From NCBI GenBank assembly GCA_963731125.1, contig CAVSVP010000008.1, positions 248,001 to 312,000 of the forward strand: 64,000 nucleotides of DNA, given 5' to 3'. The notes beneath the pieces were generated by a model. It saw nothing but the letters and a program-made list of their open reading frames with translations. It was not told where the DNA came from and did not search any database. The stretch is from CAVSVP01 sp963731125 (lineage in GTDB: Bacteria > Pseudomonadota > Gammaproteobacteria > Competibacterales > Competibacteraceae). Both the position numbers and the translations under genes were made by a program. Below, one piece after another: positions 45,934 to 54,906 of the stretch (positions within the stretch are counted from its first letter, which is position 1; every line of letters begins with the position of its first letter).

Positions 45934-46422
45934 GAATCAATCACAAACGTTGAATTGGATTTTCCTATAATCTATTAAACATAAAGCTACATTGTGCCGC
46001 CGTGAAAAAAGTCACTGTTGCACTTCAAAAAAAGCCCCTGTTTGGGATTAGCAATCTTTCGAGTACCCATTACTTCCCGCTGCACTTGAATGCTTGGTCG
46101 TAGAAGGTCCGCTAGTCAGCTGCAGACGACGGCGAAGACGGAAGAAAGAAGCTGACCGATGCATAAACAGCGGAACCGCTGTGTCTGATCGATGGATTTT
46201 AAAGTGGCACACCTGTTGAGTATAGGTCCAATTGGGTTGGTGCGAAAACTCAGCTTGGTTTTTCAGCTGCTCATACTTGCAATGCTAAGTCCTAAATAGT
46301 TGCTTTTTGCCGCACCACACTATCGCAGAGCTTAGGCTACAATAACGGCCCGCGACCCATAATATAAACCCTTGAGTGGTTGCTTGTGAAATCCTTTCCA
46401 GCGGGTTTGTCGCACCGTTTCA

Positions 46423-46582
46423 CTCGATGATCAAGTTTTTAGTGCTTGACATTTTCAAATGTCGAAATGAGCGATTATTGCCGCTTTCCAGTTGCCCAGT
46501 AGCTTGAAAGATATAACTTTTTGAAAAATTTAAAATTCGTAAATTTATCCGAAAGTCAAGAAGAAAAAACTTGATCATCGAG
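46423..46582. repeat. MITE-like element with perfect 18-bp inverted ends
   Basis: CTCGATGATCAAGTTTTT at 46423-46440 is the exact reverse complement of 46565-46582. The 160-bp unit is AT-rich, with an internal palindrome GACATTTTCAAATGTC near 46448 and no coding frame. The internal string TTAAAATTCGTAAA also occurs inside the MITE-like element at 21817-22006. Confidence 0.65.
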
Positions 46583-46678
46583 TTTCAGGATACCGGATCT
46601 CCAAAGTCTGTCTAGATAAGTCGATGGCTCGCCAGAACCACTGTTATTTGCTATCTGCATATGGGGTCGCCGATATTT

Positions 46679-46789
46679 TCATCCCCCATGTGTGCTCAGA
46701 ATGACTAGACCTCCAGCCAAGGCAATCAGGCCAATATCACTAACCGCGTAGGCAAGACCCCATGTGATAAGCAATGCCAAGGGCCAATC
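46679..46789 (-). pseudogene. Possible remnant of a small membrane protein
   Basis: A reverse frame of about 36 codons ending in TGA reads DWPLALLITWGLAYAVSD and IGLIALAGGLVILSTHGG. It has no start codon and is closed upstream by TAG at 46790-46792. The composition looks like a transmembrane protein end, but no family is assigned. Confidence 0.3.
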
Positions 46790-46813
46790 CTAAATATACA
46801 TAGAGTAATTACT

Positions 46814-46940
46814 GGACTTTGGCCATTGTTTATGAATCAAATACTTAAACACCCCTCATCCTCGCCCTCTCCCCTTGAAAGGGAGAGGGAATAAATCTTT
46901 TAACGTCAACCTCTTAACTCCCTCTCCCCTGGTGGGAGAG
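46814..46940 (-). repeat. Dispersed double-hairpin repeat, copy B
   Basis: Inverted relative to copy A at 16803-16917. It contains two strong hairpins, each pairing CCCTCTCCC with GGGAGAGGG, and the shared blocks AATAAATCTTTT and GGACTTTGGCCATTGTT as read on the plus strand. It lies about 40 bases downstream of the DJ-1/PfpI gene end. Confidence 0.75.
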
Positions 46941-46982
46941 GGTTGGGGTGAGGGGGATATGACCGAAGTCCCGTTATTAGTA

Positions 46983-47618
46983 TTAGCGTTGTTTTTCAAT
47001 CTCAGCAAGAAAAGTTTCCATAAATTCATCAGTAACTGCCGGGTGTTTTCCGGAAATCAGATTGCCGTCAACTACTAAATCAGTGGTTTGATTCCCTTCA
47101 AAAATCACTTCACCACCCGCATTTTCCACGTCACAGATAATATTATGCGCACAGGTCACTTTACGTCCCTTGAGTAAGGCGGGATCTGCACAGAATAACC
47201 AGAGAGCGTGGCAGATCGTTCCGATTTTAAGACCCTCAGTGGCAACTGCCTTGCGCAGGAAAACAACCGCGGGCGCCATATTAGGTTGACCTCTTCTGGG
47301 GTTCGCTTGATAACGCAGACGATCCGTTGCATAGGCACCAATGAGCAGTATGCCTTTATAATCGGTAGGATCGACATCGTTAAGTTCTGTGCTGACGGTG
47401 ACATGCTCCTCTATGACGCCCTTTTCTTCCGGATTTGAGCCAAAAGTCAGCTCAGCATTACCCCAGAGGTGAGACAGGTATTCCACCTGATAGCCCTGTT
47501 GAGGGAAATACTCGTTAAATTTGCGAAACTCAGTTTGATCGAAGTGATCTTCGATTAGTACGCCAATTTTACCTTTAACGGGTTCTCCAATGATACCTCT
47601 AACAGATGCGTTGGCCAT
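46983..47618 (-). CDS. DJ-1/PfpI-family protein
   Basis: Protein of 211 residues of the class I glutamine-amidotransferase-like fold. The nucleophile elbow is IGTICHALWLF, with the conserved acidic residue in VLIEDHFDQTEF and GKHPAVTDEF near the end. Members include chaperone/deglycase-like proteins, proteases and isocyanide hydratases, so activity is undefined. GGAG precedes the ATG at 47618. Last gene of the reverse-strand half of the SnoaL/EthD cluster. Confidence 0.87.
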   Translation of the reverse strand: MANASVRGIIGEPVKGKIGVLIEDHFDQTEFRKFNEYFPQQGYQVEYLSHLWGNAELTFGSNPEEKGVIEEHVTVSTELNDVDPTDYKGILLIGAYATDRLRYQANPRRGQPNMAPAVVFLRKAVATEGLKIGTICHALWLFCADPALLKGRKVTCAHNIICDVENAGGEVIFEGNQTTDLVVDGNLISGKHPAVTDEFMETFLAEIEKQR

Positions 47619-47826
47619 AATAGCGTGTCTCCAAGATTAGGTTGAGGTAACGGATAAATTCATTGGAAGCCACTTTTTCGGAACAGTCAAGCCGAACTGC
47701 TTGGAATACTATCGGTTGCCGACAGTCAACAAACTTCATGAGTTAGTCAGTAGTTATCCTTGGCTCGGCAGGCCACATCAAATGACTTATCAGGTGAATC
47801 GCCGAGCCGAAACCACGCGCTGTCGC

Positions 47827-48396
47827 TCAGGTGCTGATTAGCTCCAGTAAACTTGGACTGGCAAAGACATCACGATAAAAAGTGAGCTGTTCGCTCTTGA
47901 AATAGCAACCTCCCCGATGACCTCGTCGAACCCAACAAACGGTGCCCTTTGCGATGGTTTCATGGGTTATATCGTCCATACAAGCCCATTCAAAATGAGT
48001 AAACTCGCCATGAAACATGACGATTGGCCACGTCATAGAAACACCTGGTTGGGCAATCAACGCCCACCAGTGCTGTTCACGTTCCTTTTGTTCCTCAATT
48101 CCGTAATAGGGGCCATCCTGGCAGAAATATACTAGATCATTTCGGTATTCGGCAGTCAGAATATCGCCGCGGCCTTGTCGCAGTGCCTCGCAATGGGTTG
48201 GCCACCAGTCTCTGTTTTCCTGTTCAATTTGTGCAAGGGTATAATTATCATCTACGGAAGGCAGCGTTGGCTCCTTGAGGGCAGCATATTTCAAAGCTTT
48301 TTCAATGAGCTCAGCTTTCATTTCCTCTGTAACCAAACCCGGCTGGGAGTAATCCGCCGCTAGTCCTTCATAATAATTCTTTCGAACTCTTGCCAT
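47827..48396 (-). CDS. NTF2/SnoaL-like protein
   Basis: Protein of 189 residues, longer than the other SnoaL-type proteins of the cluster because of an N-terminal helical extension (about 1-75). The alpha/beta cone is indicated by ILTAEYRNDLVYFCQDGPYY, VSMTWPIVMFHGEFTHFEW and IAKGTVCWVRRGHRGG. Family members are small-molecule isomerases, hydrolases or cyclases, or simply binding proteins. GAGGAG precedes ATG 48396. The catalytic pair cannot be fixed without structure. Confidence 0.7.
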   Translation of the reverse strand: MARVRKNYYEGLAADYSQPGLVTEEMKAELIEKALKYAALKEPTLPSVDDNYTLAQIEQENRDWWPTHCEALRQGRGDILTAEYRNDLVYFCQDGPYYGIEEQKEREQHWWALIAQPGVSMTWPIVMFHGEFTHFEWACMDDITHETIAKGTVCWVRRGHRGGCYFKSEQLTFYRDVFASPSLLELIST

Positions 48397-48466
48397 ATTG
48401 CTCTCCTCAGTGAATGATGACTTTATCAGTCAGGGTCTTACGCTAACTGATAATCAGACAATGTTA

Positions 48467-48811
48467 TTACCGTGGACCAAGCAGCTCATTAAGGGCGCCA
48501 AAACATCCAGCAGCCTTATTAAATCCAGCATAAACACACATAAACAGGAGTACTTCCTCAATCTCCTCGCGGGTAGCTCCTTGCTTAATGGCCATGTTTA
48601 CATGAGCTCCGAATGGACTTCCTGGTCCTACCTGATCCTGATTGACGACATCGACTGCAATGGTGATAAGTGCCTTGGTTTTCTGGTCAATTAGAGGTAG
48701 TCCCCAGGCTTCGCCCGAAACCCGAGTGCAAAAATCTGCAAACTTTGGATTAATATTACTTAGGGCTTCCTGGAGTTCTTTATCGTCCAAAACCGCATTT
48801 TTATAGGGCAT
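48467..48811 (-). CDS. Carboxymuconolactone decarboxylase-like (AhpD-fold) protein
   Basis: All-helical protein of 114 residues. KTKALITIAVDVVNQDQ and FGAHVNMAIKQGATREEIEE are the family blocks. The CxxC pair of peroxidatic AhpD proteins is absent (GSPFGAH in its place), which favours the gamma-carboxymuconolactone decarboxylase branch. A neighbouring cysteine, in MCVYAGFNKAAGC, is not the AhpD site. CGGAGAA precedes the ATG. Same strand as the DJ-1, NTF2 and EthD genes. Confidence 0.82.
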   Translation of the reverse strand: MPYKNAVLDDKELQEALSNINPKFADFCTRVSGEAWGLPLIDQKTKALITIAVDVVNQDQVGPGSPFGAHVNMAIKQGATREEIEEVLLFMCVYAGFNKAAGCFGALNELLGPR

Positions 48812-49258
48812 CAGTGTTCTCCGGATTACTTAAAATTTCGAGTAAAATAGGGTTAGATTATACGGCAACTGTGCAGCTAAGGATTAAAGAGAATCTGGTA
48901 CTCCATCGAACTATATCAAAATCAAACGAATTTTTTGTATTCTTCGGTTTAATTTAGGTGTCCTTAACTGAATTATTGATAGCCGTTTAAGAAAAAGTCT
49001 TCAATTTATCCGGAGAATTGGGCAATTGCGGCCATTCTAATAGGGGTTGAATTAATCAAAGTTTATAACAAACTGATTACATTCACTATAAGACCGCATC
49101 GTTAAGTCAATGGAAATCCTGTAAGAAATCAGGTTGAAATGCAGTAATTGCTCTACCCTCTGGTTTTTCTTAATTCTCCTGAAAGCCTTAGCGATCTGTT
49201 GTTACGTCAAGGGTATTCCACCAAGAGTGTAGAGCAAAATGAGCATCCTTCGCCAGCA
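48812..49258. other. Intergenic gap inside the reverse-strand gene group
   Basis: No gene supported on either strand. The distance suggests the EthD gene and the CMD-like gene may have separate promoters. Confidence 0.4.
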
Positions 49259-50170
49259 CTATCCATTCGGCTCCCGTATGCCAAGAAGTTCTGCGATATC
49301 GTCACGCAGTTGGTTTGTCGCACCCAAGGTCGTGATAAGCTCTGCTGTTTGGGAGCCTCGTCGGCCGGCGAGAGTCATCTTTCCATCATAAACAAAGGCA
49401 TAGGGATCCCGCTCCGGGAACGGGGCTATTTGTCGTATATAGTTGGACTGATCTTTGACCGCAGCGGCATATTCGTCCGATGCAAAGAAAGTTTCCATGT
49501 CCAAGCGGTTTCTAAAAGCAATTTCAAAGGCAGCCTGATATTGCTTTTCTGGCGGTTCAGAGTGGGATACACCCGCTGCATCGGGACGCGACACATCAGG
49601 TGGTTCAAACAGGTGCAACCGGAACTTTAGGACTTTGTCGCTCTTTATCACGGATGTAGCAAAACTATCTCGCATATACTGACGAAAATCCTCGGTGTTA
49701 ACTCCGCCCGCCTGTTTGACCATGACATGAAATTTGACAATTCCCTGCCTGCCATTCGGGGAGCCTTCCTCAATGCCGTCTGTATAAGTGATGGAATTGC
49801 CTTCGTTCGTCACGTAGCCGATGGCTTTGCTGAAAATGTTGTGTTCGTCATCCATCAGAATGGCGGCAGCGTCGAACCAAGTCTGACGATCTTCCGGTGA
49901 ATTGAATGTTAATTCGGCAATACCGTCGAACTGATCCTCATCAGTCCCTATGTAATCAACGCCCTCAACAGCGGGGAAAATGCCACCTTCGTTGTGAGCC
50001 ACGTGAAACTGCCAATACTGAAACTGCCCCGGTAGTCTTGCGCAAACCGGGCCATGCACATCGCGCCAGTAGTTGTCAAAATCTTCCAAGGAAATGCCCT
50101 TGCGCTTCCATAAGAGAACGTAAAACGTCACCTTAGCCTGATTGTCACGCGCTGAATAATCAGTTCCCAC
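49259..50170 (-). CDS. Double EthD-domain protein
   Basis: Protein of 303 residues with two ferredoxin-like EthD modules. The first opens VTFYVLLWKRKGISLEDFDN and WRDVHGPV; the second IVKFHVMVKQAGGVNTEDFR. Such dimeric alpha/beta barrels occur in ether/alkane degradation (EthD) and as polyketide-type cyclases or monooxygenases. The His of DVHGP in the first module fits the family; the second lacks an equivalent. Start is GTG at 50170, with TAGGAGG seven bases upstream. First gene of the reverse group. Confidence 0.82.
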   Translation of the reverse strand: MGTDYSARDNQAKVTFYVLLWKRKGISLEDFDNYWRDVHGPVCARLPGQFQYWQFHVAHNEGGIFPAVEGVDYIGTDEDQFDGIAELTFNSPEDRQTWFDAAAILMDDEHNIFSKAIGYVTNEGNSITYTDGIEEGSPNGRQGIVKFHVMVKQAGGVNTEDFRQYMRDSFATSVIKSDKVLKFRLHLFEPPDVSRPDAAGVSHSEPPEKQYQAAFEIAFRNRLDMETFFASDEYAAAVKDQSNYIRQIAPFPERDPYAFVYDGKMTLAGRRGSQTAELITTLGATNQLRDDIAELLGIREPNG

Positions 50171-51149
50171 CGCTTGCCTCCTAATCGATTTTTAAAACTT
50201 TTCAGGGTTTGATAGCCTGAACCAATCGGTGCTGAATCGAGACCCAAGGCACCGGATCTAACACTAACGCAACTCTTAGCCAGTCTGGTTGGCCAACTTG
50301 CTAACCGGATGATAAGAAACGCCAAAGTATAGCTATTGCTCTAGCACAAAAGTAAAATGAGACAAAGAAATTTGCAAGAGTCAGCGTAAAGTTTTTTGTT
50401 AAAAATTTATGAATTGGGAGATCAACTACAAAAAAGCCAGCAGAGCGTTTTCGAGATCTAGATGATTACTCTTTAGATTTACCAACTAACGGTGAGTGAA
50501 GCGTATTAAGGATGTAACATGGAGAGAATAAAATATCCTCTTAAGACAGAGATGATTTGTAGTTGTGTCAAAAATATCTTATTGTCATTGACACTCTTCA
50601 ACGCCATGCTAAAAATTTATAAAGTGAACGTCTTTGCTTTGCTATTCATCTTGAGGAAAGGGTCTACGGTTGTCAGCCGGTCTAGCGGATTTTTTGTAAT
50701 GTTGACAATATGTTAACTCTGTTTAAAACCGGCAGAATGAGGAGCGTGTGCTGGCTCTTTTACGGGTGATCGGTAGCAATGGTTGCTGATCTGTTCTATG
50801 TCCTATCGCTTACTGACGGCAGTTGTTTTTCTAATTGCTAACCTGTGATAATAAGTAGCCTTTATTAATTTCTGCATGCTTTTTACTTCTATGCCACTGA
50901 ATTAAAGAGAATAGTGGCCGTGAGTGACGAACGTGCCTGCAAACATGAAGCTAATAAAAAAAGCTAATAAGATGACTTCCTGTGTAGGACTCCAAGGATA
51001 TTTAGAGCTTGGTGCTCACTAGAATTTCATTATACGCTTGGTTCTGATTCGATGGAGAGAGGCAGTTTTGTCAGTTTGGTGTAGAGCGAGAGTGCTCGAC
51101 TCTTCCAACAAGCATCTACAAAAATCAATGTTAACGAAGGAGAACCCGC
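50171..51149. other. Divergent control region of the SnoaL/EthD cluster
   Basis: Almost 1 kb between the EthD gene (reverse) and the VOC gene (forward), AT-rich. A forward frame at 50519-50716 (65 codons, hydrophobic, AAGGATG upstream) is possible but not supported further. Promoters for both groups should lie here; I could not pick one with confidence. Confidence 0.4.
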
Positions 51150-51941
51150 ATGAACGAAAAGCAACGTGTTGCTGGTCCTGGATTGGGCCGTTATCTGCAA
51201 GGGGTACAGCATTTTGGGATAACAGTTTATGACATGGAGAAATCCATGGAATTCTACACCGAGGTGTTGGGCGGAAAATTGGCCGTGAAAGGGGATGGTT
51301 TTATCGGTGACATAGTACATAACACGCTTTTTCAAGCCGATGAACTAAAGGCTGGAGTGGAAGGTATTGATCCTGCAACTCTTGGGGTGCCTAATATACG
51401 GGATGGCACAAAAGAAGCGTTGGACGTGCGCTTTATCTCGTTTGGTAACACGGTTGTTGAACTCCTCCATTTCCGGGATGCTAAGTTGACACCAAACGCA
51501 CTCAATTGGGGCATTCAGCTTCCTACGGGCGTCGGAAATGCCAATGCACCCCATCTCTCTTTTCACGTGAAGGATGATGTGGATATCAATCAATTTGCTC
51601 AGCAATTAGAAGAGGAGTCTCGTCGGCGGGGGATAGATGTAATTTGCAATCGCATTATTAATGTCAATTCGGAAGAGGAAAGAAGGAAAGTCGCTCTCAA
51701 GTATTTTGTTAACAGGTTTTGGAACGATCCCAACTATTTCGTCGAAGGCTACTCGGATGCCGATTTTGGTGATTTCCATGGCTGGTCGCTTTTTTACTGC
51801 AAAGGCCCAAATAACGAACAGCTTGAGTTTAACCAAGTGACTCGTTCAATCAGAGAGCGGTTTATCAAGGCTCAGCAAGCGTATAACGAAGACAATGGGA
51901 CAAAATATTTCTGGCCCTCATTTACTTTAGAGGAGAAATAA
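51150..51941 (+). CDS. VOC-superfamily (glyoxalase/dioxygenase fold) protein
   Basis: Protein of 263 residues. The first half-site is LQGVQHFGITVYDMEKSMEFYTEVLGG (core QHFGITVYDMEKSMEFY); the second module contains PHLSFHVKDDVDINQF and a late NEQLEFNQV strand. Candidate metal ligands are H22, E of VVELLHF, H of PHLSFHV and E of EQLEF, the usual His-Glu-His-Glu layout. An unusual insertion of about 55 residues (RRKVALKYFVNRFWNDPNYF) separates the last strands. AAGGAGAA precedes the ATG. First gene of the forward group, with three bases to the next. Confidence 0.85.
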   Translation: MNEKQRVAGPGLGRYLQGVQHFGITVYDMEKSMEFYTEVLGGKLAVKGDGFIGDIVHNTLFQADELKAGVEGIDPATLGVPNIRDGTKEALDVRFISFGNTVVELLHFRDAKLTPNALNWGIQLPTGVGNANAPHLSFHVKDDVDINQFAQQLEEESRRRGIDVICNRIINVNSEEERRKVALKYFVNRFWNDPNYFVEGYSDADFGDFHGWSLFYCKGPNNEQLEFNQVTRSIRERFIKAQQAYNEDNGTKYFWPSFTLEEK

Positions 51942-51944
51942 GCG

Positions 51945-52364
51945 ATGGCAGAAGATACATGGGACTGGCCGCATACGAAAAAATGGCCTCAATTTTCGGG
52001 AGAGAAAGTTGATATTATCAAAAAAATGTTTTTAGCCGGCGAGGCATTGAACGTCGATAACTTTATCAAATTTTACACTGACGATTGTTATTACCAATTC
52101 GGCAATTTTCCTCCTGCACACTCTCCTCAAGAAATTGCTGCATCTTCAACGGCATTCATCGAAAAATGCGAGGGCCTGCACCACCATATTGTCAATATTT
52201 GGGAAGCCGATGACGGCACTATGTTTTGTGAAATGGAAGTCACTTACATTAGTCACGATGGCAAGGTGGTCACGCTTCCCTGTTGCGACATCATTCGCTT
52301 CGCGGATGATAAGGTGAAGGAGCTCAAAATTTTTATGGATATCAATCCATTATTTAACGCTTAG
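51945..52364 (+). CDS. SnoaL-like/NTF2-fold protein
   Basis: Protein of 139 residues with the shared cluster pattern: FYTDDCYYQFGNFPP, IVNIWEADDGTMFCEMEVTY, LPCCDIIRF and KELKIFMDINPLF. It starts three bases after the VOC stop, and the GGAG of its ribosome-binding site lies inside the VOC gene, so the pair is tightly coupled. SnoaL-type folds act as cyclases, isomerases or hydrolases on small hydrophobic substrates. Confidence 0.85.
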   Translation: MAEDTWDWPHTKKWPQFSGEKVDIIKKMFLAGEALNVDNFIKFYTDDCYYQFGNFPPAHSPQEIAASSTAFIEKCEGLHHHIVNIWEADDGTMFCEMEVTYISHDGKVVTLPCCDIIRFADDKVKELKIFMDINPLFNA

Positions 52365-52471
52365 GAAAACTTATAGGGAACAGCCGGGAAAATCGATCGT
52401 GGTTCCCTACACAAGTAGGGACTGCCAAATCGCATACTAAAAATAATGATTTTCCATAGAGGTCCCCAGCC

Positions 52472-53200
52472 ATGTCGAATATTGATACTGTTAGACATCT
52501 GATTCAACTTTTCGAGGCGATGAAAGTTGACGAGTTTTTGACCTCCCTCACGGATGATGCCGAATATCGCTTCGGTAATTATCCGGCGGCGATAGGCAAA
52601 GAGGCCGTTGAAGCGACTGTCAAGGCGAGCCACTTGGATCAGATCAAGGCGATCCGTTTCAACATCAACAATATGTGGGAAAAAGACGATGCCGTGTTCT
52701 GTGAACTCAATATTGACTATACGCGTGTAGACGACAGTGTTTTAACACTTCCTTGTCTCGACGTTTTCCGGATGGCGGGAGAGAAAATAAAATCGATGCG
52801 TGTTTACATGGATGCATCTCCCTTGTTTGCGCCAGCGCCCATGTCGAATGTCGAGCTCACCAAACAAGCCTTTGCAGCCGTAGAGGCCAATGACGTCGAT
52901 CAGTACATCACGATGTTTACTGACGATGCAGTCTATCAGATTGCAAATTATCCGCCGGTTACGGGGCCTGAAGGTATTAGTGAGTTTGCCAAGCCAGTCA
53001 TGCAGATGTTCACAAAGGTGACTCACGACATTAAGGGGATATGGGAATTTGCTGACACCGTGATCTGTGAAATGGATGTCACTTACACACGTAATGACGG
53101 TAAAGTGACGACTGTGCCGTGCCTCGATATCGTCCACTTCGAGAACGGCAAAATTAAGAAACTGCAGGCATTTATTGATGCCTCTCCTGCCTTTGCCTAA
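52472..53200 (+). CDS. Fused double SnoaL-like protein
   Basis: Protein of 242 residues made of two complete SnoaL-like modules. Module 1 (1-120) begins MSNIDTVRHLIQLFEAM; module 2 (124-242) begins MSNVELTKQAFAAVEAND. The second start-like Met, at 52841, shows that two tandem genes have merged. Both have the D..YR/YQ..NYP, LPCLD/VPCLD and MDASP/IDASP landmarks. A weak ribosome-binding site (AGAGG) precedes ATG 52472. Confidence 0.87.
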   Translation: MSNIDTVRHLIQLFEAMKVDEFLTSLTDDAEYRFGNYPAAIGKEAVEATVKASHLDQIKAIRFNINNMWEKDDAVFCELNIDYTRVDDSVLTLPCLDVFRMAGEKIKSMRVYMDASPLFAPAPMSNVELTKQAFAAVEANDVDQYITMFTDDAVYQIANYPPVTGPEGISEFAKPVMQMFTKVTHDIKGIWEFADTVICEMDVTYTRNDGKVTTVPCLDIVHFENGKIKKLQAFIDASPAFA

Positions 53201-53275
53201 GGCCGCTACAGGCGCTGCGGAGCCAATGTTCCCTTGGATAACATTTAACGCTGGACAGAGTGGACCAAGCAAGCC

Positions 53276-53644
53276 ATGAGTACACCAGGACCCAAAGCGG
53301 AAATCGTTAAGCGCTTTCTCACCCAAACACGATCTATCGATGAATTTATCTCCTATTTTACTGAGGATGCGCAGTATGTCTTTGCCAACAATCCACCCGT
53401 TGTTGGACGTCAACGGATTCAAGAGTCATCCACTCAATTTCGAAAGCGCTTGCAAGGTGTAAGGCATGAAATTGAGAATCTTTGGGAGTTTGCAGATACC
53501 GTCATCTGTGAAATGAAAGCCACCTACACACGTCTGGATGGTCAGATCATAACGCTTCCCTGTGTCGATGTTATTGAATTCGAGGGAAATCTATTCAAGA
53601 AATTACAAGTTTTTATAGACATCACCCCGATATTTGCGAAGTAA
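53276..53644 (+). CDS. SnoaL-like/NTF2-fold protein
   Basis: Protein of 122 residues, closest to module 2 of the preceding fused protein: FTEDAQYVFANNPPVVG, NLWEFADTVICEMKATYT, LPCVDVIEF and KLQVFIDITPIFAK. The ribosome-binding site is poor, so translation may depend on the upstream gene 75 bases away. Same operon. Confidence 0.83.
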   Translation: MSTPGPKAEIVKRFLTQTRSIDEFISYFTEDAQYVFANNPPVVGRQRIQESSTQFRKRLQGVRHEIENLWEFADTVICEMKATYTRLDGQIITLPCVDVIEFEGNLFKKLQVFIDITPIFAK

Positions 53645-53798
53645 TCGAGTATTAACTTTGCTTGAAAAGCAGGGCAATTGTCCACTAACAGCCACGGGAG
53701 GCGTTGGTCGTCTTGAGAAAAGCATCGCTGGGAGTATGGAGAGTTGCTATGGCCATGGAACTAGGCTTACGGCCTGGATGTATCGCGAGGTTTCAGAG

Positions 53799-54788
53799 AT
53801 GAGGTTATTATTTGCCGTTTTGCTGATAGTACAGTTGTTGTTCGGCGGTTTGACAGCATTTGCTGGGGAAATTCGAACCATTGTCGGAGAGGAGAAACCT
53901 ATCGGCAATGGTACGGTGCGCACCTGGTTGAAAATCGATGAAGAAACAGGTGCACCAGTGAGTATTGGGGTCACCATGACAGAGGATGGACTTTACGGGT
54001 TGCCTGAAGATGACGATTCGGCTCAGGGAGACTCGCTTAAGCTGGAGCTATTGGATGGTAGCGGCTTTCATACGTTTGAGTATGAACTCCAGTTTCCAGA
54101 GGAAGCGGAAATGACGGCATTTAAACATATGGGTTATAATTGGAATCCGGAAGGTCATGGACCTCTGCCAGGCGTATTTTTCGAACCCCATTTTGATGTT
54201 CACTTTTATATGGCCAGTCCAAAATATCGCCATGGGATTAAAAACGACGATCTCATGGATCTTAAAATACACAATATTGAACCTCCGAAGGAGTTTTTAC
54301 CGTCCACTTATGAGCGAGCACCCAATACCGCTGAACCGCGCATGGGCACTCATTATGCCGATATGTCATCGGAACAACTGCAACCAGGCAATTTCACTAA
54401 TATTTTCCTGATTGGAGTGCATGATGGAAATATTATTTTTTGGGAGCCGATGATTACGCGGGAGTACCTGCTGAGTAAGCCAAAGTTTCATGCCGAACTG
54501 CCGCTGCCGGAAGCCTATCCCGTCAGTGGCTATTACCCGACGGCCTATAGTGTTGTTTACGATGAGAAGCGCAAGGAATTCGATATTTCCTTGGATGGGC
54601 TAACGCTTCGTATGGCTTCCTATCCGAGTAATGTGTATGAAGTGGATCCTTGCCTTGATTCCAGGCTTGTCAAGATCATTTTTAAATACGCTCAGAAGAA
54701 GCCTGAACATATCGAGGTCCCAAAACAGTGTGAACCGCTGATTCCCCTGATTGATGCCGAATTCCAACGGCGACACGGTAAATCATGA
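53799..54788 (+). CDS. Secreted TTHB210/DUF5602-like protein
   Basis: About 329 residues from ATG 53799, which follows GAGG at about 10 bases; the open frame extends to 53634 but the added part is not protein-like. A signal peptide is clear (RLLFAVLLIVQLLFGGLTAFA). The mature protein has a beta-rich region with GVTMTEDGLYGLPED and the His/Glu/Asp-rich strand FFEPHFDVHFYM, features I associate with TTHB210-like domains of unknown function, plus a long C-terminal extension (SVVYDEKRKEFDISLDGLTL). Probably periplasmic, at the end of the SnoaL operon. Confidence 0.68.
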   Translation: MRLLFAVLLIVQLLFGGLTAFAGEIRTIVGEEKPIGNGTVRTWLKIDEETGAPVSIGVTMTEDGLYGLPEDDDSAQGDSLKLELLDGSGFHTFEYELQFPEEAEMTAFKHMGYNWNPEGHGPLPGVFFEPHFDVHFYMASPKYRHGIKNDDLMDLKIHNIEPPKEFLPSTYERAPNTAEPRMGTHYADMSSEQLQPGNFTNIFLIGVHDGNIIFWEPMITREYLLSKPKFHAELPLPEAYPVSGYYPTAYSVVYDEKRKEFDISLDGLTLRMASYPSNVYEVDPCLDSRLVKIIFKYAQKKPEHIEVPKQCEPLIPLIDAEFQRRHGKS

Positions 54789-54837
54789 TTGTGCGTAGTT
54801 TTGCGCTGTAAAAATTCATGGACTGACAGACATGGGA

Positions 54838-54859
54838 AGCCCCGACGCACGTCGGGGCT
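54838..54859. terminator. Bidirectional intrinsic terminator
   Basis: AGCCCCGAC (54838-54846) pairs perfectly with GTCGGGGCT (54851-54859) across a four-base loop, midway between two converging genes (ends at 54788 and 54907). Confidence 0.72.
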
Positions 54860-54906
54860 GTATTAGGTAGGATGGAAAACAAAACTATACAAGCGGGATT
54901 CTTAAA

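Larger units (their letters stand above)
45934..46982. other. 1-kb non-coding island with repeats and a gene remnant
   Basis: Holds an inverted-repeat element at 46423-46582, a possible membrane-protein remnant at 46679-46789 and copy B of the dispersed repeat at 46814-46940. No intact gene is visible. Confidence 0.6.

Noticed and set aside
49148..49630. 160-codon forward frame over the EthD gene end
   Set aside because: Antisense to conserved EthD sequence and without a ribosome-binding site.
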